From Endothia cerciana (taxonomy: Eukaryota > Ascomycota > Sordariomycetes > Diaporthales > Cryphonectriaceae), in NCBI GenBank assembly GCA_026119935.1, contig JALRMH010000001.1:1364001-1428000 (forward strand): a stretch of 64,000 nt of DNA. The letters run 5' to 3'. Below the pieces are notes generated by a model, which saw nothing but the letters and a program-made list of their open reading frames with translations, ran no database searches and was not told the DNA's origin. The first letter of the stretch is position 1. Every line of letters begins with the position of its first letter. Shown here piece by piece: positions 1 through 9,910 of this stretch. Made by a program: the position numbers and the translations under genes.

Positions 1-338
1 ACACAGCCCCAGACCAAGGTACAGGAAGTGGCGACTGGGTCGTCGTACCCCAAGGTGGTATCTCGCCAGGGGCATCAGTCAGTGGGCCACTCACAGGGGC
101 GCCTCCTGCGGCGCCTCTAGAACCCATACAGCCTGGCGATGCCAACAAGACGGGTGACAGCGAATTTGGAGACATGAACACTGCTGGTGAAGCTCTTAGC
201 AGTTATGGCCACCAGGATGACGGAGAACTCGGAGATGGCATGGATCTCGGCGTGGAAGACTCGGCCTTTGGAGATGCCGTCTTTGGCGTCGAAGAATCAC
301 GAGGTTCTGCGGCTAACACCCCCGCGGATGGCATTTAA
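1..338 (+). CDS. C-terminal end of a possible SWI/SNF-associated Ssr4-like (DUF1750) protein, partial
   Basis: An open frame enters from the left edge (first full codon at base 3) and ends at TAA 336-338, giving about 111 residues. It starts with a Gly/Pro-rich stretch containing GDWVVVPQGG. It then has an acidic tail with the segments DMNTAGEALSSYG and VEDSAFGDAVFGVEE. This tail style, an aspartate-rich region with 'TAGEAL' and 'DSAFGDA' words, is what I remember from the C-termini of fungal Ssr4/DUF1750 proteins, which are accessory subunits of SWI/SNF and RSC chromatin remodellers. No catalytic domain lies in the visible part, so the family call rests on the tail only and is tentative. That the frame is coding is much safer than its name: it has no stop and its composition is clearly protein-like. 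Confidence 0.45.
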   Translation, partial: TAPDQGTGSGDWVVVPQGGISPGASVSGPLTGAPPAAPLEPIQPGDANKTGDSEFGDMNTAGEALSSYGHQDDGELGDGMDLGVEDSAFGDAVFGVEESRGSAANTPADGI

Positions 339-2374
339 GCCGAGCCTTAGTGGTGATTCTTGAGACGATCGTGGCTACGCGTCAGGGCACACCGCCCAAG
401 CAGCCTCTGCATCAAAAGCTCCGCCTCCTCTTCATAGTGGTGCTCAGAAGTGCAAGGCTCTGCCTGTCGCTCCCGAGTCCGGACGACTTAATTGATTATG
501 GGCGATTCAACTGCAGACGGGACGCCGGGGTTTTGGTTGGGTTTTTTTCCCCTCCTGCGAGGTGCGAAGTGTTCAGAGGATGTTCAACTGAACGTGGGAC
601 AGAGAGGCGTTGAATTGCACATGGACAACGCACATGGACAACGGACATGCCGTCGGGGATGATGATGCATAAAGAGTATCACGCCGAGCGATTTGATGAA
701 TGGCACGTATGCCTACAATGCGCAAGGCTACTGAAGATAGCGATATCTATAAGACCTGCCGACATAGACACCGTCAAAGCACGCGTTGAGAGTGTCCACA
801 AGAAGGGACAGCAAGCTGAGGCTTAAGACTGAGTTCGAATACAGTGGGATACAGCATTGGGAATAATGGTCGGTGCGTATGCGTTGTATACGGAAAAGCG
901 GAGACGATCACATATGAGAGTTTGTGCAGCGCCAATTCACATACACATAAGAGACAGAAGGAAGAACAAGCAGCAGGCAGTCCCCGTCGATTTGAATCAG
1001 CACGATAACAGACGTCACAGGCCCTTCACATCCTGTATGCATTCGCTTGTATTATTAACATCCGCTCTATCTCGTACTCAATGCATGTTCTGAGGATCAC
1101 AATGAAACCCCAGTGCATCGCGCGGCGTGGACACAACGCAAGGCAGCTGGTCTGGTCCGCCGCAGTCCTCAGCTGATGGTCCACTTCAAACCAGCAGCGA
1201 TCAGGGTCAACGAAGCAGTAGCATGTTGGACAGTGGCTTCGTGAAGCGCAGTCGCCGAAACAAGGATTTGCGCACCGCAGAAAATCGGATCGGATATCCG
1301 CAGAGGTGAAATGTGTTCCGTGAGGTGACACGCGCCCTGAGAAGAATTCGTCAAGAGAGGTAGAAGTTCTTAAGCTATGAGACCGTTGCACCCGCCCCTC
1401 CGTCTCTCCATTCTTATTCTCCCTTCTCGTCAGACTTTCGTCTTCGCGAACTCCTCGTACTACTGGCGAACCTTGAAGCTCGGTAGCCACATGGGCCAGC
1501 TATTAGGGGAGATTACTGCTTTCTGGTTGCTGATTCTTCTTTTCAGTGCTCTCATGGCACACTGGTGGACGAGGGAGAAAAGAATTGGGTTGGAAACGTG
1601 ACGCGGCATAAAAATCAGCTGAGCCCGCCGAGCAAGGTGTCATGAAGGGGGTTCGTTTGATCTTCCATCCCAAGGCCACGACCTCAGCCAAGCCGTGTCA
1701 GAACCCTCACGCATGACCTTATTGGTCGGGCGCTCGGAGTGAAGACGGAAATGCTCCGAGGCGGGCCCCTAGCTTTCATGCTTAAATTTACGCTCATATT
1801 TTGTCCTCTTCTTTGTATCGTCCGAGGCGCTTTCGCTTCTGCTGCAGGACACACGGCCGCTACCAGCGTGCAAGTTCTGTTAGGGGCCGGAGCCAAGAGG
1901 CTGGACAAGTCCGAGGGGTCCTGGCTTCTGTTCCGTTTGAATTGGCTCCTCTGGTATGGGGGACAGATCGGAGAGGACTTAATGGAGACGATTATACTCT
2001 GCATTCAGGTATGGCTTCGTTTTCACACAAGCCAAGTCGGCCGAGCCGAAGGAAGGCGTATGCGGTATTGCCTGTGGGGGGCGGGGGAGTGCGACGATAT
2101 CCATAGCCGAGGGCTACTAGCTTCCCATCAGCAACAGCATAGCATGGACGAAAGAGGGTATGAGGTGATGCGATGCCTTGATCCCACGGGTCCATGGCAG
2201 CTCGCACGTCTCAGGTTGCCCCCGGGTCCCGGGAGAACCCCCGCGTTGAGGCTCATGCGTCAGCGTTTCAAACCTCAGACCATCCAAACAGATGGGACGC
2301 CTGCCATCCCATGTCTTAAGAGGGGATCCAAGCTGCCCATGTGCCATCTGGTGACTGGCGAGGCTGGCACTGGC

Positions 2375-2408
2375 GGCACCGGCACCGGCACCGGCACCGG
2401 CACCGGCA
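2375..2408. repeat. GGCACC hexanucleotide tandem repeat, about 5.5 copies
   Basis: Perfect head-to-tail GGCACC units are visible. In one plus-strand frame they would encode alternating Gly-Thr, but the frame has no other support as a gene. Confidence 0.9.
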
Positions 2409-2600
2409 TATAGCCTGGTGATCATGTCGCCTCCATCGCGCGAGGATCATACGCGGATCCCGTCGCAGCACCGACCGGCTCATATTGAGATATGGTCCTT
2501 GCGATATATCACCTGGTCCTCGAGATGAAGGCCCTCGGTGGTGACGATACCTTCTTCTCTTGGTCTCCCTGAGGTTGTCGCTGTCGAGAGTCCACCGCCT

Positions 2601-2626
2601 GTTCTTTTTTCTTTCTTTCTCTTATC
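2601..2626 (+). promoter_or_regulatory. CT-rich core promoter tract of the GPI-protein gene
   Basis: A nearly pure pyrimidine run of 26 bases lies about 140 bp before the ATG at 2763. Such CT boxes commonly sit just upstream of transcription starts in filamentous ascomycetes. No TATA box is evident nearby. Confidence 0.45.
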
Positions 2627-2762
2627 ACCTACCCACCCAGCCTGCAGGGCAGCGCTTCGTACATTACGTTCTTTTTAATATCCACAACCTGCTCTGGTAG
2701 CCTCACAAGTTTCCATTCACCCAGTACACTCCTTTTCTTCGTCTAGTGGCCGATCTGCGAAT

Positions 2763-3680
2763 ATGCGCATCTCGAACGCTTTGGCAACGGTCCTCCTGGG
2801 TGTGGTGATGGTGGAGGCTGCGAACAATAATGATAACTCAAACTCGAAGGATATGAGCCAACAGAATCAGCAGCAGAACCAACAGCAGCAGACGGACAAA
2901 GGGAATCAGGATAATGGTGCCAAAGATGGATCCAAACAAGGCTTCAATAATAATGCGAAGGGGAATGTGGGAAACAACAATAATAATATCAATAACAGCA
3001 CCAATACTGGCCTTCAGCCTCTGCCAGGACAGTTCGAGAGCGCACAAGGCGTCCTGAAGCCACTCCCAGGCGCAGGCGGCACAACGGCGTCACAGCAGAG
3101 CCTTCAATCTCTCGGGAGCGTCCAGGCAGGAGCTGCAGGTGCCCAGCAGAGCCTTCAGCCCCTCGGCGGCAGTGGTGGCGCCGCGGCCTCGAACGGCACC
3201 GTCTCTCTCGCGACGCTTACCTCCGGGGCGAACGCTGCCGGCGTCACCCCCACAGCCGCCCCGGCGGCAGCGGCGCCCGCCGGCCCCCCGCCACCACAGG
3301 GCTTCACGACGATCTCCGGCGCGCACGCCGCCCCCGTCCCCCCGCCTGCGGCATCGGCCGATCCGGCGACGGCGCCGGCCGTGGCCGCGCAGCTGCAGCC
3401 GCTGCCGGGCACAGCGGTCTCTGGGAGCCCGGCGAGCCTGAGCACGCTGCCGGCGCAGCCGCTCACGACGATGACGGAGATGATCGCGACGGAGGGGATG
3501 ACGATCATGGTCACGATGACGGCTCCCGTTGCTCAGGTGGCAAGTCCGGTGCCGGTTGTGGCGACAGGGACAACAGCAGCGGCGGGAGCGGAGCAGACGG
3601 CCGGGGCGTCGAGGGGGTTGGGGCGCGTTGCTGCTGTTCTGGGGGGCGTCTTGGGTGTGGTTGGGTTCTTGATGGCATAA
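2763..3680 (+). CDS. Q/N-rich, Ala/Pro/Thr-rich putative GPI-anchored cell-wall protein
   Basis: A single-exon gene of 305 residues. Residues 1-19 form a secretion signal ending at VEA. Residues 20-85 are dominated by Asn, Gln, Ser and Asp (runs of N and Q). Short imperfect repeats of the form QPLPG or QSLQPLG follow (about 90-150). The rest is Ala/Pro/Thr/Gly-rich without cysteines. The C-terminus is a small-residue stretch (GASRG), then a hydrophobic tail with no charged end, which is the layout of a GPI-attachment signal. The protein is therefore probably exported and linked to the membrane or wall glucan. I recognise no enzymatic domain. The composition is typical of fungal adhesin or structural wall proteins, and the Q/N block resembles prion-like segments. 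Function is unknown; the export and anchoring call is fairly secure. Confidence 0.75.
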   Translation: MRISNALATVLLGVVMVEAANNNDNSNSKDMSQQNQQQNQQQQTDKGNQDNGAKDGSKQGFNNNAKGNVGNNNNNINNSTNTGLQPLPGQFESAQGVLKPLPGAGGTTASQQSLQSLGSVQAGAAGAQQSLQPLGGSGGAAASNGTVSLATLTSGANAAGVTPTAAPAAAAPAGPPPPQGFTTISGAHAAPVPPPAASADPATAPAVAAQLQPLPGTAVSGSPASLSTLPAQPLTTMTEMIATEGMTIMVTMTAPVAQVASPVPVVATGTTAAAGAEQTAGASRGLGRVAAVLGGVLGVVGFLMA

Positions 3681-3958
3681 ACCCGAGAAAATATGAGCTG
3701 ATAAAGGAGACGGGTTTTTGGGAATTGGTGGATTGTGCAAGGAGATGTGGCTCGTTAAGGGGATCCCGAATGTGCTGGTTTGGACGGCCGAACAAATCAC
3801 GGAACGTGATCACTGACGGATCTGAGATCAGCTTCCCTGTTGACCTCGCCGCTCGAAAAGCATCTGGGCTGCAATCTATCCTATATCTGTTCGACTGTGA
3901 GAAATCCCTCCTGGGATGTGGCACCCAATTGTTGACACTTCAGGCTTTCAATACTATC

Positions 3959-5446
3959 TCAAGGCTCGTAAGGAGATTGTGCCCTCCGCCCCGTCAAAGG
4001 GACGCCGCCTTTCTCTGTGACCAGCACAGGATCCTCGAGTCTCACACCAAATCCGACCTGTTTTCCGATCTTGTAGGCCTGCTCGCTGGTCACATATATG
4101 CCCTGGTAATAATACGTCAGCCATTCTCGTCTACCAAGATCTGGGCGAGATGGGAAAAGGATGCTCACCGGCTCGTTGCTACAGACGTCACCAACTTTCA
4201 ATTTCTCATGGTTGGCGCCGTTCAGGTATGGGTGCTCATGCATCTCCAACCCCAAGCCATGACCGAGCCTGTGTGTATAGAACTCAGCGTAGCCGGCCTC
4301 GGACACCGGCTTGCGAGAAGCAGCGTCCACGACGGAGCACGTCTCATTGGGATACATCAGGTTGAATCCCGCGGACTGCGAGGCTTGGACAGTCTTCCAC
4401 GTTGCCATGAGCTCATCGCTCACCTTGCCGCCCGACGGGAGGATAGTCCGCGTCACATCGCTATTATAGCCGTGGAGCAGGGAACCGATGTCAATCAAAA
4501 CAAACTCTCCCTCCCCGAGCGTCTTCCCGTGTTTGCCGCCGTGAGGGTAGGCCGCCTGGTCACCGAACAAGATTATGGCCCAAAATCCCTCGCCGACCCC
4601 GGCGCGGGTGAAGAGGGCCTCGGCCGCGGTCAGGACTGTCCCCTGCGTCATGCCGACCTTGATGCACTTCTGCAGGGATGCGACCAGCTCGAGGGTGAAG
4701 CTGTTGATGCCCTTCAGGATGGCGATCTCGGAATCCGTCTTCACGGCGCGCAGGGACTGGCAGGTCTCGCTCATTGGCACGACTTGGACGCCGGCATCCT
4801 GAAGACCAGCGGCGATCATGAACCTCGCGTGCTCATCGAGCATGATCTTGGAGAAGCCCGTCGCCCTCGCCAGGACCTCGTAGGGCGATTCCTCCTCGGG
4901 CCACTCGATAACCTTCTTGTCTCTGTAGACCATGTCCAGGCCCGCGATGCGGCCGGCCTCAAACTTGGGCACGAGGTAAGAGAACTGGCCGTCCTTGTCC
5001 AGGATCATGAGAAACGGCCTCTCGGACAGATGGAAACTGTACGAGATGTTGGCATAGTAAGCTGACGACGCGGATGGCTCCGCGATAAAGGCGTCAACGC
5101 CGGCATCCTTCAGCGCCGATGCTAGGGTCTCCTGGCGCTTTAGGAACTCATCACGCCCGATGGGAGACACGTCCAGAAGGCCAACGTGCGGCTCGAGGTG
5201 CTTCCACGCGCATGTTTCAAGGTAGGACGCGGACAGGTCGGATCTGGGCCACCACGATCGACGGTGAACGTACAGTCCAACAAAAGCGCCAAGGGTCAAC
5301 GTGAGAAATGAAGCCCATGCCACGGTCTCGCAGAATCGACCCAGCGCCCTTCTCCTCTTACCCGACCTTGTTATGTTCTTGCGCCGGGATGGGAGCAATG
5401 GCCGGTATTCACCGCCCATGGGTTTCTCGGGGGCGGCACTCGGCAT
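3959..5446 (-). CDS. Membrane-anchored M24 family metallopeptidase (Xaa-Pro aminopeptidase/dipeptidase-like)
   Basis: A single-exon gene of 495 residues. I start it at the ATG at 5446 because the frame further upstream opens only with GTG. After a basic N-terminus there is one hydrophobic segment (about residues 41-60) suited to a type II signal anchor. A creatinase-like N-terminal domain (about 90-235) follows, then the pita-bread M24 fold. The five metal ligands of the family are all in place: Asp319 (LIDIG), Asp330 (NSDVTRT), His396 (HRLGHGLG), Glu425 (SNEPVSI) and Glu471 (RLEDPV). It should therefore be an active dinuclear-metal exopeptidase cleaving next to proline or a similar residue, with the catalytic domain in the lumen of the secretory or vacuolar system. 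The exact substrate cannot be read from sequence. The anchor is unusual compared with the soluble cytosolic prolidases. Confidence 0.85.
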   Translation of the reverse strand: MPSAAPEKPMGGEYRPLLPSRRKNITRSGKRRRALGRFCETVAWASFLTLTLGAFVGLYVHRRSWWPRSDLSASYLETCAWKHLEPHVGLLDVSPIGRDEFLKRQETLASALKDAGVDAFIAEPSASSAYYANISYSFHLSERPFLMILDKDGQFSYLVPKFEAGRIAGLDMVYRDKKVIEWPEEESPYEVLARATGFSKIMLDEHARFMIAAGLQDAGVQVVPMSETCQSLRAVKTDSEIAILKGINSFTLELVASLQKCIKVGMTQGTVLTAAEALFTRAGVGEGFWAIILFGDQAAYPHGGKHGKTLGEGEFVLIDIGSLLHGYNSDVTRTILPSGGKVSDELMATWKTVQASQSAGFNLMYPNETCSVVDAASRKPVSEAGYAEFYTHRLGHGLGLEMHEHPYLNGANHEKLKVGDVCSNEPVSILFPSRPDLGRREWLTYYYQGIYVTSEQAYKIGKQVGFGVRLEDPVLVTEKGGVPLTGRRAQSPYEP

Positions 5447-5952
5447 CGTATTGCGGTGGTAGTACACGGCTCACTCTGGAATGTTCGCTTAACAGAATGT
5501 TTGTGCAATGGCTAAATAAGAGAGGAGGTGATGTCTGTCCTGGAGTATGTCGTCGTAGATGATCATTATCTTGATAACGAACGGCGGCGGTGATGTCCCA
5601 CTACAACCCTGACCCCTGCCAAGGGCAATACCAGCCACTCTCCGCCATCTTCCTTTTCTGTGGATACTTCGTGGCGTCGCTCTCCGAGCAAGGGTCCAAG
5701 ATATCCCAACCTGCCATTTCGACCCCCCCGACCAAGGCCTGGCACTCTTCGATCGTCCTCCCTAGGAACCAACCATCAGTCGCAAGCTTGTGTTCCTGGG
5801 CGGTGCGCGCTTTGTTCTACCGCTCGCTCCAGGGGCAAAATCGCCTTTTCTCCTGACTGAGTGTCACAAGTGCGCACACAGTACCACATTGCCGCCTGGA
5901 CATGGTTGGGTGAGGGCATTTTCGACGCCGCAGGTATATCACTCGAGGTCTT

Positions 5953-6004
5953 TCCCCCCCCCTCTCTCTCTCTCTCTCTTCATCCAATTTTTTGGGGGGG
6001 TTTT
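5953..6004. repeat. Poly-C/(CT)n/poly-G low-complexity tract
   Basis: Nine C residues run into about eight CT units and, after a short spacer, T6G7T4. It lies in the spacer between the M24 peptidase and the DUF202 gene, just upstream of the latter's TATA box. Confidence 0.9.
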
Positions 6005-6006
6005 CC

Positions 6007-6014
6007 TATAAAAG
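6007..6014 (+). promoter_or_regulatory. TATA box (TATAAAAG) of the DUF202 gene
   Basis: TATAAAAG begins 47 bp before the ATG at 6054 and is followed by an A-rich leader. The spacing implies a very short 5' UTR if it is used. Confidence 0.4.
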
Positions 6015-6053
6015 AAAATAAAAATACCCTCAAGCCTTGTGCTGGTTGTCACC

Positions 6054-6560
6054 ATGTTCTCCCGCTTCCTATGGAGGACTCCGGTCTATCAGAATACGGG
6101 CTCCACGGCTCGAGATCATCTCGCCTCAGAACGTACCTTCTTGGCGTGGATCAGGACAGGACTTGGATTTCTTGCCCTGGGAATCGCCATTGAGAGGTTC
6201 TCCCAATTGGACCTCAGGGAGCTGCTCAGACCTCTGCGGCAGCAACAGCAGCAGGGCCAGCAGACTCGAGCGCACCGGGAGCTCGACCCCGAGGAGGTCG
6301 AGCACGAGCTCGAGAAGGAACAGTCCCAGGTCCTGGTCGGCACTCTCCTGGCCTTGGGATCAGGCTCAATAGTCTATGGGACGTCACGCTACTTCTCAAA
6401 CCTGAAGCTGCTGGAGAGGGGCCTCTTCAAGCCTGCTTACCACGGTTCGGCTTTTCTCGCAGCATCAGTCGCTGGCCTGGCTGGTGGCGTGTACGGAACT
6501 GCTCTCAGAAGAACATGGGCAGCAAAGAGAGAGCGGAGGGAGATGGAAGGCTCGCGGTGA
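6054..6560 (+). CDS. DUF202 (YidH-type) small membrane protein
   Basis: A single-exon gene of 168 residues. The start is the ATG at 6054 in good context (CACCATG); the frame upstream begins with GTG only. The N-terminal domain carries the DUF202 signature ARDHLASERTFLAWIRTGLG with the following LALGIAIERF helix. Two further hydrophobic segments (around VLVGTLLALGSGSIVYG and LAASVAGLAGGVYG) complete a three-helix topology. A Gln-rich and acidic loop of about 45 residues sits between helices 1 and 2. DUF202 proteins occur in bacteria, and in fungi as vacuolar or plasma-membrane proteins and in VTC4/NRF1-like transporter chaperones. The stand-alone fungal form has no firmly known role. Confidence 0.85.
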   Translation: MFSRFLWRTPVYQNTGSTARDHLASERTFLAWIRTGLGFLALGIAIERFSQLDLRELLRPLRQQQQQGQQTRAHRELDPEEVEHELEKEQSQVLVGTLLALGSGSIVYGTSRYFSNLKLLERGLFKPAYHGSAFLAASVAGLAGGVYGTALRRTWAAKRERREMEGSR

Positions 6561-7527
6561 ACATATCCTAGGAGTCTCCAGGACCTCGATGGTGGCCATC
6601 CTATATCCAGGGACGGGTCGGGTCGGACGAAAGGTCACGCCCGAAATGTCACCCTCGCCCAGCCTGCAATCAAGGGGCAGTCGGGCAAGACGGCCCACGG
6701 CACCAATTCAACAAATGTCCCACAGGGTACCATTCCACAGAGGAATCGTTCCAGCGGGACCATCCCATCGCCTGACGGGGATCACGCTAATGCCAGCCCT
6801 TTCGGCTCGCTTCGGATGTGTTGTCTCTTGTTGGGCGAACTTCCAAGGTGGCTCATGATTCTAGACCTTTTCTCCCTAACCAACGTTGCATAGACTTACA
6901 AACTCCAGTTGTTTCCCTCCCTTCGGCATCACTATGCTCTCTTCCGCGACTTCACTGTCTTGTTCCCTGACCACCTCTGTGTTGGCTATTTTGCCTGTTT
7001 TGCCTACCGGATAATGCTGTGCTCGGCCGTAAAGTGGACAAGGTATCGCCAGTTGGGGTGCACAAGGTTGCGCATCGCTGAACCCACCCACTCAATCCAC
7101 TCGGGCATTCGGATAGACGGCTGGTGTCAGTTACCACGTTCCACGTGGTTCATTCAGCCACCGTCTGGAAGCTGTCCTGTACCCCTTGATCATGTTGCTT
7201 CCGAGAGTAAGGGGGGCTAGAAAGGGAGGATGAGGTGTTGCTGTCAGTCCAGGGACCCCACCGTGTCTCACCCTCGCTGGACTCCATATACGAAGGGGCC
7301 AGCCGCGCAGCCGTGCGGGACTGGAATTCCACATGCCTTCCCGGCGAGGCTGGCCGGCACATTTTCTCATTCCTGCCCTAGGCCAGCGGCAAGGCTGAAG
7401 AGACCCGAGGGCTGGAAAGAGGAACACCTGCAAGAGATATCTAGGGGGGACAGCCGCCGACAGAGATGCACAGCATGGTTGACCACTCAGCCCAATTATC
7501 CCTTCTTTTTAGATCATTCAGCCCAAG
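6561..7527. other. Intergenic spacer, about 1 kb
   Basis: No supported coding frame. It should contain the DUF202 3' UTR and the chitinase promoter. I see no strong repeat or RNA gene. Confidence 0.5.
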
Positions 7528-9528
7528 ATGATTGTCAGAGCTCTTTTCGCTACGGCGCTCTGCATGAGGCTGGCGGCGCCGGTGGCAGCTACACCTCATA
7601 TCTATCAGCGGGATGAGTATTGCGTCGACACAACAACAATAACGGTCACATCCCTAAGCAGCGCTGATACTTCTCCCTTTCCCGACGCAAGTGATGGATC
7701 ACAAACTACAGGCATCACCTCAGACCCTCAGGCAGACCCTTCCGTGAGCACTACGAGTGTCGACGGTGGATTCTCCGCAGTGCCACAGACGGTGACGGTC
7801 ACGGTCACGAGCATCGTGCCGTCCGTCTCAACAGAAACTGTCTTTCAGACCCGAACAGTCACTCAAAATCAGACCATCACGCAGACGCAGACTGTTGTCC
7901 AGACGGTGTACACTGGGTCCCAAACTGAACCGCCATCAGACCCAACTACAATCTTGACACAGACACTCACCAGCACTACCACAATTATCAAAGTCATCTC
8001 AGTGTCGCCCACCGGACCTGGAGTCTCAGGCGATCCGTTCGCAGCATCGCCAACGGGAGTTCCACCGCAGCCTTCCAACCAACCTTTCTTCCAGAATGAT
8101 ACACAAGGGGGGCAGTTCGGCAATTCTTCGAACTCTTCTTTCACTGCGCCGCCGCTGCGCATCTTCTCGCTGAGCCCCTCTGACTCTTCATCCACGTCGA
8201 TCGCCCTTCCTCCGGCATCATCTTCCCCCGGAGTCTCCCCATTTTCGAACACCCCTGTCCCCTTGTCCAGTATCTCGAACTCCACTTCGGGCTATGAGAA
8301 CTCACTGTACTTCGCAAATTGGTAAGTTCTCCCAGCCCTACGAGATCCCGGAAACTTCAATTAACGTATATGGGAAAGGGCAATATATGGTGCACAGTAC
8401 CAACCCCAGTCGCTCCCAGCGGCATCAATCACCCGCATCCACTACGCTTTTGCCAACATTGATAGCAACGGCAATGTAATATCATCGGATACCTATGCAG
8501 ACCTGCAGAAACATTACGCAACTGACTCCTGGAACGACAATGGCACCAATGCCTACGGCTGCGTCAAGCAGCTCTATATCCTCAAGAAGCAGAACCGCAA
8601 CATGAAGGTCCTCCTTTCCATCGGCGGCTGGACGTGGTCCTCCAAGTTCTCACCAATGGCCGCAGATCCAACGATGCGTCAGAACTTCGCCTCCAGCGCC
8701 GTACAGATCGTCACCGACTGGGGTTTTGACGGCATCGACATCGACTGGGAGTTCAACGCCTACACCCCGACCGCTGAGGACTCCCAGAACATCGTGCTGC
8801 TGCTACAGGCCGTCCGCAACGCCTTCAACGCCTGGTCGGCCTCGCACGCGCCGGGCTATCACTTCCTCATCACGGTCGCCAGTCCCGCGGGGCCCGCCGT
8901 GTACTCCCTCTGGGACATACCCGCGATGGACCCGTACGTCGACTCCTGGAACCTCATGGCGTATGACTACGCCGGCTCGTGGTCCAACGCGACGGGCCAC
9001 TCGTCGAATATCTACTTCGAGGCACAGAACATGGAGGCCACGCCGTACAGCACGGACCAGGCCGTGTCCGCCTACATTGCGAGCGGCGTGGCGCCGTCCA
9101 AGATCGTCATGGGGCTCCCCCTCTACGGGCGGTCGTTCGAGGGGACGGCGGGCCTGGGCGAGGCGTTCGACGGGGTCGGGTCCGGGGACAACCTGGGCGC
9201 CGGCCAGTGGCGGTTCAAGGACCTGCCGAGGGCGGGTGCGACAGAGTTCTACGACGACGTCGCGAAGGCGAGTTACAGCTATGATGAGGCGACGCAGGAG
9301 CTGATCAGTTATGATAATGTGCAGAGCGTCGGTGAGAAGAGCGTATACTTGAAGAGCAGGGGCCTGGGAGGGGCGATGTTCTGGGAGGCGAGTGATGACA
9401 AGGATGGGACAGAGAGCTTGGTCGTGGCGATGGCCGGCCAGCTGGGGGGCTTGGACTCTGCGCAGAATCTGCTGGATTACCCGACGAGTCAGTATGATAA
9501 CATTCGGGATCGGATGGCTGGGTCGTGA
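7528..9528 (+). CDS. Secreted glycoside hydrolase family 18 chitinase with Ser/Thr-rich N-terminal region
   Basis: Two exons, 7528-8321 and 8379-9528, encode 647 residues. The 57-nt intron (GTAAGT..AAAG) splits the Trp codon in YFANW|AIYG, and joining restores the start of the GH18 barrel. Residues 1-21 are a signal peptide. Residues about 30-255 are Ser/Thr/Val-rich with TVTVTVTS and TQTQT motifs, likely heavily O-glycosylated. The GH18 domain follows (about 260-615), with the strand KVLLSIGGWTW and the catalytic motif DGIDIDWE, whose Glu389 is the acid/base. It is an extracellular or wall-associated endo/exochitinase of the Aspergillus ChiB/Trichoderma Chi18-5 type, but the long low-complexity region precedes the catalytic domain here. 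That suggests wall retention. There is no carbohydrate-binding domain and no GPI tail. Confidence 0.92.
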
Positions 9529-9910
9529 GAGGCGGATATGGTCGGAGATGATCCCATGTGAAGTATGGGCGTTTGTGATGGATGGTTTCTCAGCATGGGT
9601 TCGCGTTCACCTCATGAGTAATGACCGGCATTTGGGTGCAAAGGAAAAGTGGCATTCACAGCATTTGATGATTTATGTATGCATTTCTGGGACTCCTGAC
9701 CCTTTTCTTCAATTCCTATATTGCTCGCCCAAACCATATTTGTGATCGATCTTGCCTCTGCATGCACCGCCTCCTGAAATAAAGCACCATGCACATCTCT
9801 AAGGACCAGCGCCTACCGGGAGGTTGTGTGTGTATTCGGGTATCGTCTATCCGCCCTTGCCTGACTATGAGATGACTGCTCCGTGAAACCTGATCGCGCT
9901 GTGTGGTGGC
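9529..9910. other. Spacer between convergent chitinase and rna1 3' ends
   Basis: About 380 bp holding both 3' UTRs. No coding frame is supported. Confidence 0.5.

Larger units (their letters stand above)
339..2762. other. Intergenic spacer, 2.4 kb, no supported gene
   Basis: No frame here has a recognisable domain. The longest (1751-2413, plus strand) has a hydrophobic N-terminal stretch but ends in Gly-Thr dipeptides produced by the GGCACC hexamer repeat, and I do not count it as a gene. The right end holds a pyrimidine-rich promoter for the next gene. Part of the left end must be the 3' UTR of the Ssr4-like gene. Confidence 0.5.

Noticed and set aside
1751..2413. Plus-strand frame of about 220 codons with a signal-like hydrophobic N-terminus
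   Set aside because: The first codon of the longer frame is GTG, the composition is irregular, the end is a hexamer repeat, and no domain or splice logic supports it.
3725..5065. Long open frame of 446 codons antisense to the M24 peptidase
   Set aside because: It is a shadow of the GC-rich coding strand; the minus strand carries all metal-binding motifs.
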